Positions 34,500 through 46,900 of a DNA stretch of 64,000 nt are shown here, piece after piece. Below the pieces are notes generated by a model, which did no database searches, was not told the origin of the DNA, and saw only the letters and a program-made list of their open reading frames with translations. The position numbers and the translations under genes are program-made. This stretch comes from Limnoperna fortunei (taxonomy: Eukaryota; Mollusca; Bivalvia; Mytilida; Modiolidae): the NCBI GenBank assembly GCA_944474755.1, contig OX104115.1, positions 58,470,648 through 58,534,647 of the forward strand, given 5' to 3'. Position 1 is the stretch's first letter; each line of letters starts with the position of its first letter.

Positions 34500-35849
34500 C
34501 ACTTAGGTATGTCGTGTTAAATTTTAAAATTAAAGATTTCATTTTAAATACTTGACTTGGTAGCGAACAAATTTACATTCTTGAACAAATTAGAGTACTT
34601 TATATTAATAGTTAAAGTAGATAGGATGTTTGGAGATACGTCACTACCTTACATAAATGTCTCGAGATTTGTTTTATCAAGGGGGCGTGGAATTTATCTG
34701 CTCAGCTAATGTGTATATTGCGAGCGAAAATATATCTGGACGTTAGAATTTTTTTGTCTTTCGACTATAGACACTTTTTCTTTAAGGATTTGCTCCCGCC
34801 CTTCTTTCCCCAATTTACCTTTTTTGTCTCATGTATAGATTATAGTCTCAAAACTGCTTAAATCTATGGCAGTGTTTTGTTAAATATTAAATATGTTGGA
34901 AAAGTAACAATATTGATATAGAAATGTAAATTCTTTAAATGTATTATTAAATTAACAAAAAAGATGCAACATAGTATTTAGATTTGTTAGCTGTATGATT
35001 GTTGTTAGAATTAGGTTTAAATACTGCCAAATTTGTGGTAACCCTCACATCGTTGTGATAATCTGGCACCCATTCGCCTGCATCATGTCCAGGGCTCTAG
35101 ACCGTTCTGCCAAATCCGCTCTGTATAAAGCTTCATTAACTGAGTTGAAACGTAGAGATTGACATAATAAATGTGTACTAGCGTGTAATGATGGCATTTT
35201 CCTAACCATTGCGTATAAACTTACAGTAATCTAACTGGACGTTTGTGTATGTATTAATTATGAAGTCAAAGTCACTTGCCATACATGCACAGCACGTAAG
35301 TTATATGCATACGTCTTAGTATTGTGACAGCCATATAATAGATATCTATCCAGCGGATTTCGGAAGCATCAGAGATACAAGGTTAACACCAAATATTTAT
35401 ATACGTCTACAAACTATGCTGAACACTGTTAGAATTAGAATTTAATACTGTCAAATTGTGTGCTTACCTTCGGGTGGTTTTGATTGGACAACGCAACGAG
35501 TACAAACGGGTGCACTTGAGCTTAACATGCACTCAGTCTCCTCAATCTGAAATCTGCTATTTACGGTAGACTATATTGGGACGGTTTGATGAAGAAGAGA
35601 AGTTTTTCATGGTGGGTATATTACAGAGGACGAATTTGGTAAAAGCTCGAACGTTTTGATATGAATAATAATATTGTTTTGTGGTTTCATAACATGTTTT
35701 TTTTGCCGTGAGAATTAGGGCATTTTTGTATGTACGAATCATGATTAATATGTCAGGATTTAAAAAATCTATCCAGTAATAAGCAATGAGCACTATTAAT
35801 TATAATTAAAAACGGTAAACAGATTTCATGAAGATTATTACAGTGCACG

Positions 35850-35925
35850 AATGCAATCTTAATTGAGAAGGATTTTTCCAACCGCAAGTCGGGGTATTCC
35901 TGCGCCCCCTGTTAAAAGCGGTACT
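35850..35925 (+). mobile_element. SINE body fragment
   Basis: TTTTTCCAACCGCAAGTCGG, then CTGCGCCCCC, resembles the central SINE body only. Intergenic, upstream of gene A. Confidence 0.4.
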
Positions 35926-36374
35926 TAAGCGAAAAGCTTAATTACTGCGTAATTAATAAATTTAACCCCAATTTTTTCCAGCCTAAAATGCAATGATTTT
36001 CTAGAAAAACAGAGACTACAGGTAATTTATTGTACCTTATGTTTAACTGAAAAATATAAGTCATTCTAATTTTATTAAAACCCCACTTAAATACTACTGA
36101 AATATCTTACTAAATTCAATTGATCGTTTTTTTTCAACTGAAAATACACGTACTAAAAAACTGTTACAGTATAAACTATAAATTTCCCCTACTCATTTAA
36201 ATGTCCTTTTATTTAAAATGAAAATCCGCTAATAAACAACTGAAAAAAAACTTGATTCTTTTGATAAACGGTAATAACAAAGTTCTGAATATCAAGGAAC
36301 CTATCAAGAAAGACAAAACACAAACCAACAACCGAACATATAGACTTGACTATGCGCTTTTATAAGCAATTAAC

Positions 36375-36455
36375 TGCCTGCTCTATGTTGATGACGTCGT
36401 TTTGATAGCTAAATCTCAAGAAACTCTTTTAATTATTTTAATAATTATATAATTT
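36375..36455 (+). pseudogene. Reverse transcriptase fragment (YVDD motif)
   Basis: CLLYVDDVVLIAKSQETLL is the catalytic palm motif of a non-LTR reverse transcriptase. Only about 25 codons remain before AT-rich sequence and a stop. Confidence 0.65.
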
Positions 36456-37720
36456 TAGTGAAGTTAAAACATTAAAAAATTCATGTAAATAAAAGTTTAT
36501 TCCAACATTGAGTTTGCATGTTTTGATTGATTAAAAACTACTGTCGGGTCATGTTATATCTCAATAGTAATAACATGCATCTCATCTGATTCTAGTATGC
36601 GTTAGTAACACAAGATTTCTGTCAAGTCAGCGACCAGTACGCGTCTGGTGTTAAATATATTTGCACCGTTAGACGACGATTTGTTGGTATTATTCGTAAT
36701 TAAACTGTTACTGACTCTGATATCCGGCTATAGGTGGTTCTCAACCCTCAAAAATGAGAAGTCAACTGTACTAGATGCTCGGTGAATATTACATTTTATC
36801 ATGTTGAAAGTCCGGATATCGACATATATTCAAGTCAGTAATTGAATGATGATACTTTAACGAAGACCCAAAGTTAATATAACCTTGGTTACTGGTTCCC
36901 TGGTATAAATATGTATGCATACATAATGGCCCCTTCTTGTCAAATAGCGAAAATGTATGTAGGGCACACAGAAAACAGAGGGAAATTAGATTCGCATTTC
37001 TTAGTTGTATATGTTTGCATTCTTTTGACACGAAGGTTTTTTTGTAATTGGGTGACACGTATAATTAATTACTTTAGGAGTTCGAGATTTTAATTTAATT
37101 ATAACATTCAATTAAAAACATTTAAGCATATAATCATTTATTGAAAAATAAATTATACTTCCAAAAACACCTATATAATAGCATAATATAAATAAAGAAT
37201 GTGTCAAAAAGGGACCTACTTAGGAGCGCTATCTTTAAGAAACAACTCATCCCAAAGCTTAGGTATAGCTTAGGACCACTGATAACATACATTTAGAGCT
37301 TCTCACTTAGTTTACCTAAATAATAATTACTTTTAGCAAGGTCACAAATGTGTGCATCTAGCATTAATAATATACGTAATATACGTAAATTTTAGACAAA
37401 TATCATTTGGGCTTGTAACTGCTACACTCCAAAATATAGCGCGTCTCACTTTTTTCCTGTTTCCTAAAATTTAATACGTAAATTAGATATTTTTGACGGT
37501 TTACGTAAAGGATTTTCTGACTTTGAGAAGTCTTCTATATACTAAATTATATTCAAATTTTCAATTCAAAACAATTATACATCGACCACTATTATTTCAC
37601 AGAAGAGGAAACTGTGAAGTGTTTGTTTCATTATTCGTTATTTAGTCGTTTGATAAAATCGAAATTAACACAAAGTCATTGTTAAATACAAAACATCACT
37701 CTTAAGCTATATGAATTGTT

Positions 37721-37726
37721 TTTATT
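37721..37726 (-). terminator. Candidate polyadenylation signal of gene B
   Basis: AATAAA on the minus strand about 147 nt after the stop codon of gene B. Position is plausible for a short 3' UTR; such hexamers are frequent by chance in AT-rich DNA. Confidence 0.4.
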
Positions 37727-37872
37727 GGGAATGACTGTAATGAAGATAAAACATTGTACAATGCAGTAATGCGGATAGCACGTAAAACATGCCATTCAAA
37801 TATATATAAGCATCTACATCAAACAGTTCAGATCAAATCAATATACACTTGCAAATCTGATAATGGCATATT

Positions 37873-37947
37873 TTAGTCGATAACTGCATATGTATGTTCG
37901 TTCTGTAGAAAGTTATCAATTACTCTGTAACAAAGATCATACTCCTC
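37873..37947 (-). CDS. Gene B: last coding exon
   Basis: 75-nt exon: EEYDLCYRVIDNFLQN, then EHTYAVID and TAA, the eQYxFcyxvvxdyl ending of RPTP D2 domains. Acceptor ATTTTAG, phase 0. Confidence 0.88.
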   Translation of the reverse strand, partial: EEYDLCYRVIDNFLQNEHTYAVID

Positions 37948-40900
37948 CTAAAATACAAAAATACAAAAAAATAATCCATAGCTTTGTCTAGAGTTGCTCA
38001 CATTTATACTTTTTAGCAACTTCCATAGCAACGACGAGGAATAAACAAATATGAAGTATGCTATTAAAAAATCTTATTATGTTTTCATAACCGTTATTTT
38101 TTATCAATGCCAATATTTATGCTAGATGTAATAATGTTTACATACATTTTTATTGTCTTTTTGCCAGAAATTAAAACATGCGTCCTAGTTGTTTTTTATC
38201 AGGCATCACTCAAATTTCTGAAGCTGACATGTTGAGCTTTGTCATTTGGACCGTAAGATTGAATTTGTCTTAAGAATATAAAAACAAAATACTGAATACT
38301 AACGAAACTGTTAAAAAGACAATCCACAAATCAAAGTCCAAGAAACTGACAAACTTTGGAATCAGCAACCCAAATATAACCTGACCCTGACTTGGTACAA
38401 GCATTACTGTATTATATGAGTTGGTTTGTTGATGAAAATTGATTGGTATAATATATCACTAGTCAGTAATAGATGTATCGAAGAGTCATTGCAGCACAAT
38501 CCCTGTGTACTGAATTAAACAATTGGGAGAACTATCTGCAATAATATTTTCAGACGAGATAGAATATTTTTCAACAGGGAAATTATATCTATAGTAAAAT
38601 TAATTAAAGGCGCGGACGAATCGTTTTCTCATATAACCTTAGTTAATAAGTTCATCTCGAAGAAATTGGTGACGTTTACAAAAAACAGCTTAATTCTTAC
38701 AAGCTCTTGCATTCCTGATCAATATAAAACTCAATATAAGAATGTATGGTATAAATTTAATAACTTACAAATGTTTGAAATAATTCTTGTCGATTTTTTT
38801 TAAGGCGGACAGCGATCTGTAATATGCTGAAACTGTGTTCAATGTGTATTGCATGAAGCACTTCATGACAAACACCAAGAGCGCCACACGCAGGAAAGTC
38901 ATCCCCATTACTACAATGAAATAAATGTTATGAATAAAATTAATACAGGAAAAACAAATCGCGACGCTCTGAATTGGCTGCGGTGCAAAGCAAGTCTTGA
39001 TATATGAATTACAATTGGATTTCATTCTATTGGATTACGAAAAGAAAACACTGTTCGAGAAGATTACACACCACAGTAACATCATTTACATTATATAAGT
39101 TGCGAAAATTGACTTAGTTTTAACGTGTTGAAAAATGAGAAAGCTTCCTTGAACAAGACCAAAACATTTGTAAAACTTTTAAATAAAATTTTTCTGTAAT
39201 GTTTAGGAATCTGAGTTGAGTGATTTAGAAGTAGATAATTAATAACACACAAAATCGGTACTATTGTCTCTAAAGGTATAAAGACTTAGGTTAAAAGCTG
39301 TAGGATGAGTTGATTAGACTATATATGCATCGCATTTTACCCGTCTGTCCACCGCGACCGCCCGCCTTTCTACTTTACCGTGCTAAAACCAGGGCTTGCA
39401 ACCAGGCCTTAAATTATGAAGATAACAATCATATGTGTACATTATCAGTAAAACGAAACGGATTTAGATACCATGATTATTAATATAGACTCATCAGTGC
39501 CGCTCAAATCAAAACAAGAGGATACAAATGCAGTTTTCATTTTCTACTAGTGTTTTAGACCATTGGTTCTAAATGGATCATCTGTCTATCTTTCCATAAA
39601 AAATTTCTATCACGTCTCGATACTCAATGGCTTACATGTTTACGTGGTACACAATACATGGTAAATTGGCTTTAAACTTTTCGGGATTTTAGTATCTTAG
39701 ATCGGTGTAAACATGGACGAATATAAATATGTTTTAACATCACGCTTCGTCTTAAACTTCGGTGTTGCAGAAGTCAATCTCATTTACAGGAAGGATTCTT
39801 CTAGAGTTTAAAGTTTGCACACGCGAGAATACATCAATCCAAATTTCAAATGATCTTGCTTCTTCAGTTTTAGTAATGTTAATAACAAGTGAATCAATCT
39901 TAAGTTCCCGATGTTTTGTAAGTCAACTATAGCACGAGCTATGAACAGGCAGTCGCTGCTGTGCTGGAAACATCTCTGTAGAGGTATATTGCAGACTTGT
40001 AAGGGGTGTCAAAACTTTATTGACCTATTGAGGTGCATTTTGATTGCTAGCAAATTACATCAATTTTAATAGTACAACTAGAATTATCACTCCAACATTC
40101 CTAAATTGTAAATCTCAAAGACACTGAAAACATTTGTAGGTCTATTTTTCGTATGCAGCAGTTATATGTAATATATTAGGAAATTCTTGCTAGATAAACA
40201 CCGTTAGTGTCTTGTAGTTAAATTACGCCGGTTTTACAGCCCCACCAATCACTAGTAAATAAAATAATTTAAAATTGGTTTGCATAGTCGCTATCTTGTT
40301 TCATTAATCTAACAACAAATTTGAAAATGTTCGTTTTTGGTCTTTTTGGTATTTCGTTTATATTTGTTTGGGTTTTTTTCTTTTAATTGTTTAGTTGTGT
40401 GGTGTTTTGTACATTTTCTGCTGAGGTGATTTACCCGTACGAATTGTATAACTTAACTCTATAAAAAGATGTTACGTACTAAAGATATCATGTATTATCA
40501 GCGCTTATTTAAATGCAAAATATTTTCTCGCTAACCTATACTATAACTCTAACTTCTGAGCATTATAAGTTATGATTATCACCGACAGGTTGTTATCAAT
40601 TAAACAAATGTAAATTTAAAATTAATACTAACCTCCCAATCAAGGCAACCAACCCAAGTTCTTTGCTGCTAATTACGTTAAGTATTTTACACATGATATC
40701 AATATATTGTTCAACCTTCCAGTTTGTTGTCTTATAAAGTTTAACTCGCATTACTGTCTCTTTTGCCTGTTGTGGAAACAAGTAAATGTTTGCAAAATCT
40801 TCATTTTTTAATTTAAATTGAATATGCTTTTATCTAAGGCACATTTTCTGTATGTAAACTGCAGATTCTAGAAATAAATTTTTACATTTAATTAAACTAT

Positions 40901-43900
40901 TTAGTTTTGAATTGAAGCGGTCATTAGAGATTTTAAAGGATAATATGTTGCTGTCTTGATATTGTTTACACGTTAGACTCTATTTAGAAGTATTTGTTTA
41001 ATGTTGTGTTCGCACTATGTGAAATGAAAAATTCTATACAATCTTATTGAACTTATGGCGACTTGAATTGTGTTTTATTCTATATGTCGTTTTCAACATA
41101 CCTTGTTTGAAATGTCCAAAACAAATTCAAATATGTTATTCTGTACTTTTTCAAAGTAACATATTTCCACTTTAAATGAGGGTGTATTGATAGGCTCAGT
41201 GGTATTTGGGAAGAATTCAGATATCTGCAACATGTAAACAAACAGATATAAAATACGAAAATGAATTCGTACAGTACTCGTACTTCTTAAACGGTAATAA
41301 TATTGTTTGAAACACAAATTCAAATACATGTAACTAAAAATCTAAACTTAAATATTAGTCCGATAATCAACTAGTTCGTAAATCCTATTTTGAATAAGAA
41401 CAGTCTTGTCGCTTGATTCTTGAGCGAGCAGGTTTCTTATTATGCCATGAAATTATATATAAAATAACGGATTAGACGCATCTTCTTAGAAAAGCTCTGT
41501 CTAATTTAAAAGAAATTAGTTACCGTTTCCACTCCATGTAAAAGAAGAACAATATAGCCAACATGGTAATTGGTGATCATAGTCCAAAAATCATCTATTT
41601 GACTTTGATGAGGTACTGTTGTTATAATATATCCACTTCCATCATCATGCTCCTATTAAAGCAATTGCAAGCATATTAACACGAATCGTAGTAATAGTTC
41701 CCTGTGCTACATAACATTGATAAAGACAAGACAATACAAGTTCCTATTTGAACCTTAGTCGATTGCAAGTTTCCTGCCTACGGTTGTTCCTACTCACAAA
41801 ATACTCCAGTTTTCTCCTCACTGAAAGCATGCAACGAATGGTAGAGCAACACGTAACAACACCATTTTGCCTTATAAATTCATATAAATTGATTTTAGGA
41901 TTTTCGACCGTTATTTCTGCATGTACATCGTCGTCACTTATTTTGAAACATATGTATCTTTATCTTATTCGACATATTAAAATTCAATATGCATTTAATG
42001 GCTGTAAAATAATACGAGCGATAAATTTCACAATGTTTGTAGCTATCATTGCATAATTATGGTTATGCAAATCTTGAATGTCGTTAGGTCAGGTTAACAA
42101 ATCTTTTTGAGGCAATACTCAATAGCTACTGTAAGAACGAAGAATTGAGGATACCAATGAGTATGCAATATACCGTAAGTCAGGGACAGAAGAAACAATA
42201 TTTAAAAAATCTGACATGTTAGAAAATAAAAAACGACATTATGTCATATGCATATTACGATTAGTACTAATGATCACATGTTCTCTTAACACTGAGATTG
42301 TGCATTTTAGTCTCAATGCAGGCAGGGTGCGCTCGACTCCAGTCTTAATTAACAAAGATTCCTAGGTTTACTACCGCAGGTCCATCGGGGTTTTCTCCGG
42401 TTACTTCGACTTCCTACCCCCTCCCCCCAACAAAACTGGACACCAATGATATAACAGAAAAGTGGCGTAAAACATCAAACAAACAAACAAGATTCCTTAT
42501 AATATTAGTCGGCTGGTATCTTGCTACTTTATTATACATATATATAATACATCTGCTTATATCTAGAAAGATAGGAACAATAACAAACTTTTATAACGGC
42601 TTTAGTGATATTTTCTTCAGCTATAGTTGCACCTGTAAAATATGATATTTTATACATTATACAATATTAAACATTTTTTTATAATTGCACTGATGATGTT
42701 GAAGTTAGTTTTGAAACGTATTCATTTGCCAGTAATTAATCTTTTATTTTTTCTGGCATCTTGTCCGTCCGCCCATAGAAGATAAGCAAAAACAAAACCA
42801 AAAATAATTAACAATAACAACAAGTAATTTTAAATTGGAAATAATCCATCTAACACCAAACAATCTTTGGTAACGCTTATTCGTAAATATATGCATCAAT
42901 TATAGAATTACTTTGCTAATCAGCATTGTTTTAAAAGCCGGTCATGTCGTGATGTACTTACTAATTTGAAGAAGTTCATTAATGACATAATCTGTAGGAT
43001 TCAGTATAAAGCAACAATTTAATACGAATTTAATATAAAAAATGACAGCATTATGTGAACGAATGATTCTTTATTATTTTATAAACGATTATATTTACCA
43101 GTTTTAATATTAATAATTTCGTAATCAGTTTCGTCCCTCAAAATAGGCTTACTTTCTCTCTCGAGTGCCTAGAATGAACAAAAAACATTTAAAATATATT
43201 AGTACAAACTGTAGACAATGAATATGTCTAAAACAATCTTAGACGTCTTTGTGTTTAGAGTGGTGCAATATGGACAATAGTTAAACTTTGAGCGTTATTT
43301 ATTAGTAAAATAGATTATAACCAGGGTAATCATAAAAAATACCTATTCAAGTACTAGATTGATATTTTATTGGAGCGGTTGCAATAATATGAAAAATATT
43401 TTACTTGCATCCAATCCCATGAGCACCATTTAATGAGTTACATGCGTATTTTCTAGGTTGGGCCAAACTTATTAGGTGTCATCAAATAAGCACCATTAGA
43501 CGCTTGTAAGCGCTTGCTCAGATTTATAATGTTTATAAGCACCTTCAGCTTACAAATACACTGGCAACACATTGTTCATAATTTTTGTCTAATTAAAAGC
43601 ATAGTCAAGATGATTCGACACATTTGAAAACCCAGAAAAGGACACATTCTAGTACACGCTGTTGTTATCATATTAAAGTACCTCATATTCCTTTCTGATT
43701 TGTTGCGACAATGATGATTTGTCTTGTAGAATCCTTATGAAATCTCGAGCATTATACGTCATAATCATCATATTCCTGTCGATTTGACTAGAAGTCTAAA
43801 TTTGAAAAGAAACTTGTACAACTTATATAATGATTTAGAATTTTTGTCCTTATGCATACTGATCCCGAAACTCAATTAATCTGACGACGTTATTCGAGAA

Positions 43901-46900
43901 CACATTTAGGTCAATTATTGAACTAGAAAATGTTGTCTATGTTTCTCAACATTTTGTTGCTGTTTTATCCTAATGTATGGTGTTAAATTTTAGATCCCTT
44001 TACCGTTGTATGCATGCAGTCAGCAAAGCATTTGCGTGAACTTTTTTATCTATGAAATTCCTAACGTTATTCGCGTAATGATATATTCACTTTAGAAAAA
44101 ATATTAAACAAAAACTACTAGATATTGAATGTCTGTTTGTTAGCAAAAATTATGAATCATTACAAGTTTTGTTTTTTTCTTAAGCATAATTAAAAATACA
44201 CCAAGTAACTGTGGTTGCTTCATTATCGAACAAGAATGTAGTACTATATCGAGCACTTAAAACTTACCAGCTCTTTAGATGGGTTGATATATGTATCAGT
44301 ACTGTGAGACCTTTGTGTTTCATCATAAAGATGCAGTTCAACTAAAAATAATAAAAGATTGTTATGAAGACGAGTTAAAACTTTAATTATATATTTAAAA
44401 TGTTGTTCTAGAATTAAACTGCAATAGTAATATTACTTGAATATTTAAGTTTAAGTACAAAGTGAAAAAACAACGCCAGAATTTTACATTGATAACTTGT
44501 TCATTAAACTTTACTTAATATTCTGTGTATCTGCAATGAACTGGCAATTTAATTTATTGATCCGAAACATTAATGGACAATTTCTTTTTTTCGTGAAAAG
44601 GAACTTTCGTTGGTTGTTGTGCTGTAAAAGGTGCTAGGAAGGTTTGCTGCTTTACACTTGCTAGCACCTTTTGAAGCACAGCAACCAAAGAAAGCTTCAC
44701 AAAATACTTCAAATGTTTCTTTAAATCAAGCAATTGTATTTACATACTGACCTGTGGAACTTATAAATTCCATTATGTTGGAGAAAAAGGGACAGCTTTC
44801 AATAACCATCGCTGCTTTCTCACGAAAAACAGAAATCGTCCATTAACTCGCCATCTTAAAAGTACAAGCCATTCTTTTGATACATCAACCAGAAGACTTT
44901 GAGAAACAATATGGATACATCAATTTAACACTCTAGAACCTGATGAATTGAACGGACGTAATACTCACGTAGAATACTAAAAATATTTATGGTTCTACAG
45001 TTATATTTCTGGTCATTCAGCATCTTACATTTTTTGTCATGTGAACAACAAAATAATTTCGATTTGAATTTTTCATTCAGTCAATCACTAGTGAAGCTGT
45101 TTGGTAGAGCGTTTCTTATATATTATTAGTATATAGTAGTTGTTGTTAGAACTATTTTCATTTAAAAACTATATTGATTTATTTTGTAATTGTATCAGTA
45201 TGCATCTGACTGATCCAACACTAACTAAACGAGATTGTTGTTGCAATTTATATATATATAATTAAGGTCTTTCACACTACTGTGGAAAGACCTTATCTTT
45301 CTTATGATTATGATTAGTATTATTATTTTTTCTTTTCTCTTCCAACGTCATTGGCAAAGAAGTGTCGCGAAATATTCTTTTCATACTTGGTACCATTAAT
45401 CAGTCGTACTGGCAGATGACTCTGTTCACCATGTGAAACTGGTCTATTTTAAGTAACATAGTTATCTACCATAACACCGTAAACGCTTGTTAGCAGATAA
45501 ACTCAGAAACCGTAATCGATTCTTAAAATCTAAAGCGTACAAAATGTCGGTGGACCTATGGCAATGATTTAACACGCACAATTGTTTTTTCCTATCGATT
45601 TCCTGTTTACGTGTCTTGACCCCAAAATGTTGCAACTCGTAATTTGTTTTTGAAACCGCAAGTCCTATAGACTTCGAACCATCACCATTGATCTTAAATG
45701 AAATATAGTACCTTTAAAAATGTCAAGGTCAAAAGTCAAAAGTCAAAGTCAAAGGTCACCATAGGTCTTATTAGCACTATATCTCATAAACCATCAAACA
45801 AAGATAGAAGCAGACAATAAATAGGAAAAATACTCCTTTGACCTTCATTTGGTACATTTAACCCAAAGGTGTGCAATGAACCGTTTTCAAGTTACAGCCC
45901 TTGACGCGCTTCGGTTAATTGGTTTTTGATTAAAACGGTTAGAGATAATGTAATCAACATGTAGTTGAACATGAACAGTACTAAAAGAACTTTAATTTGA
46001 GCCAAAGGTCAAAGGTCATAGGTCATACCATAGCAACAATGTGACTGTTATAAAAAGTCATTAACAACCATATATTTTTAGTACATCAGAATGATGTACT
46101 TTACTGAAATATGTCATTTCATAACCGGAAGTGGCGTTTTCTCCCTAGCAACGGAATGAAAGTCCTTAACAACCATGTATTTTTTAGCTCGGGACCACTT
46201 ATTTACTCAAATAACTCATTTTGATGACTAGACACAAAATCACATAGCAGTGGGAAAGACCTTCTCATTTGTTCTCAGAACAAAGCGGTTTCATGATAAT
46301 TATTATTATTATTTTCTTTTATGAATCTTCGGCTAACTTTCTTCAGTGTCTTTTTTTTACTTCGCGACATGTCGCCCTAATTTTTTGTATCTGATACCGG
46401 TTACCCATTGCACTCTCGCATATCATCCTGACTGACTGCACACTTTGTTCCTTTACTAAAAAGCTTAATCCTGCTACTCACTCTTTACACATAAAAATAG
46501 CAAGCTAAAATTTCCATCAACATGTCCTATATCCTTACGAAACTTTGGAACTGGTTGATTTGATCTGACGACATCTTAAAGGAGTTATCTCCTTTTAAAA
46601 AAGTATTAAGCGACATTTAAACAAATCTAAAAAACTAAGTGAGATAGAAGCCTTGAATATTCACCATTGACATTCGTGGCATTTTAGTTAATAATGGACA
46701 CAATATCATATGCCAAAATCACCTTTTAAATTTTAACATTTGCATGTTTTCGCGATTCCTGTAAAATTGCAAGACAGATAAATACTTACTAAGATGAACA
46801 TGTCACATTTAGAGCTAACTAATTTGACTTCATTTCAAAAGAGTTATTTCCCATAAATGTAATTGGTTATTAGCTTTTAATATTTAACTTATTAACTATC

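Larger units (their letters stand above)
34500..37720. other. Intergenic region between genes B and A
   Basis: About 3.2 kb between the gene B polyadenylation region and the gene A promoter. Holds a SINE body fragment and a reverse transcriptase fragment; no tRNA, rRNA or conserved ORF seen. Confidence 0.6.

Noticed and set aside
41748..42056. 102-codon plus-strand frame
   Set aside because: It is antisense to the candidate gene B exon at 41822-41936 and shows no domain or signal.
42590..42632. Candidate gene B exon reading GATIAEENITKAV
   Set aside because: It resembles the corresponding D2 segment of gene A, but no donor in the right phase could be found, so it is not listed as an exon.
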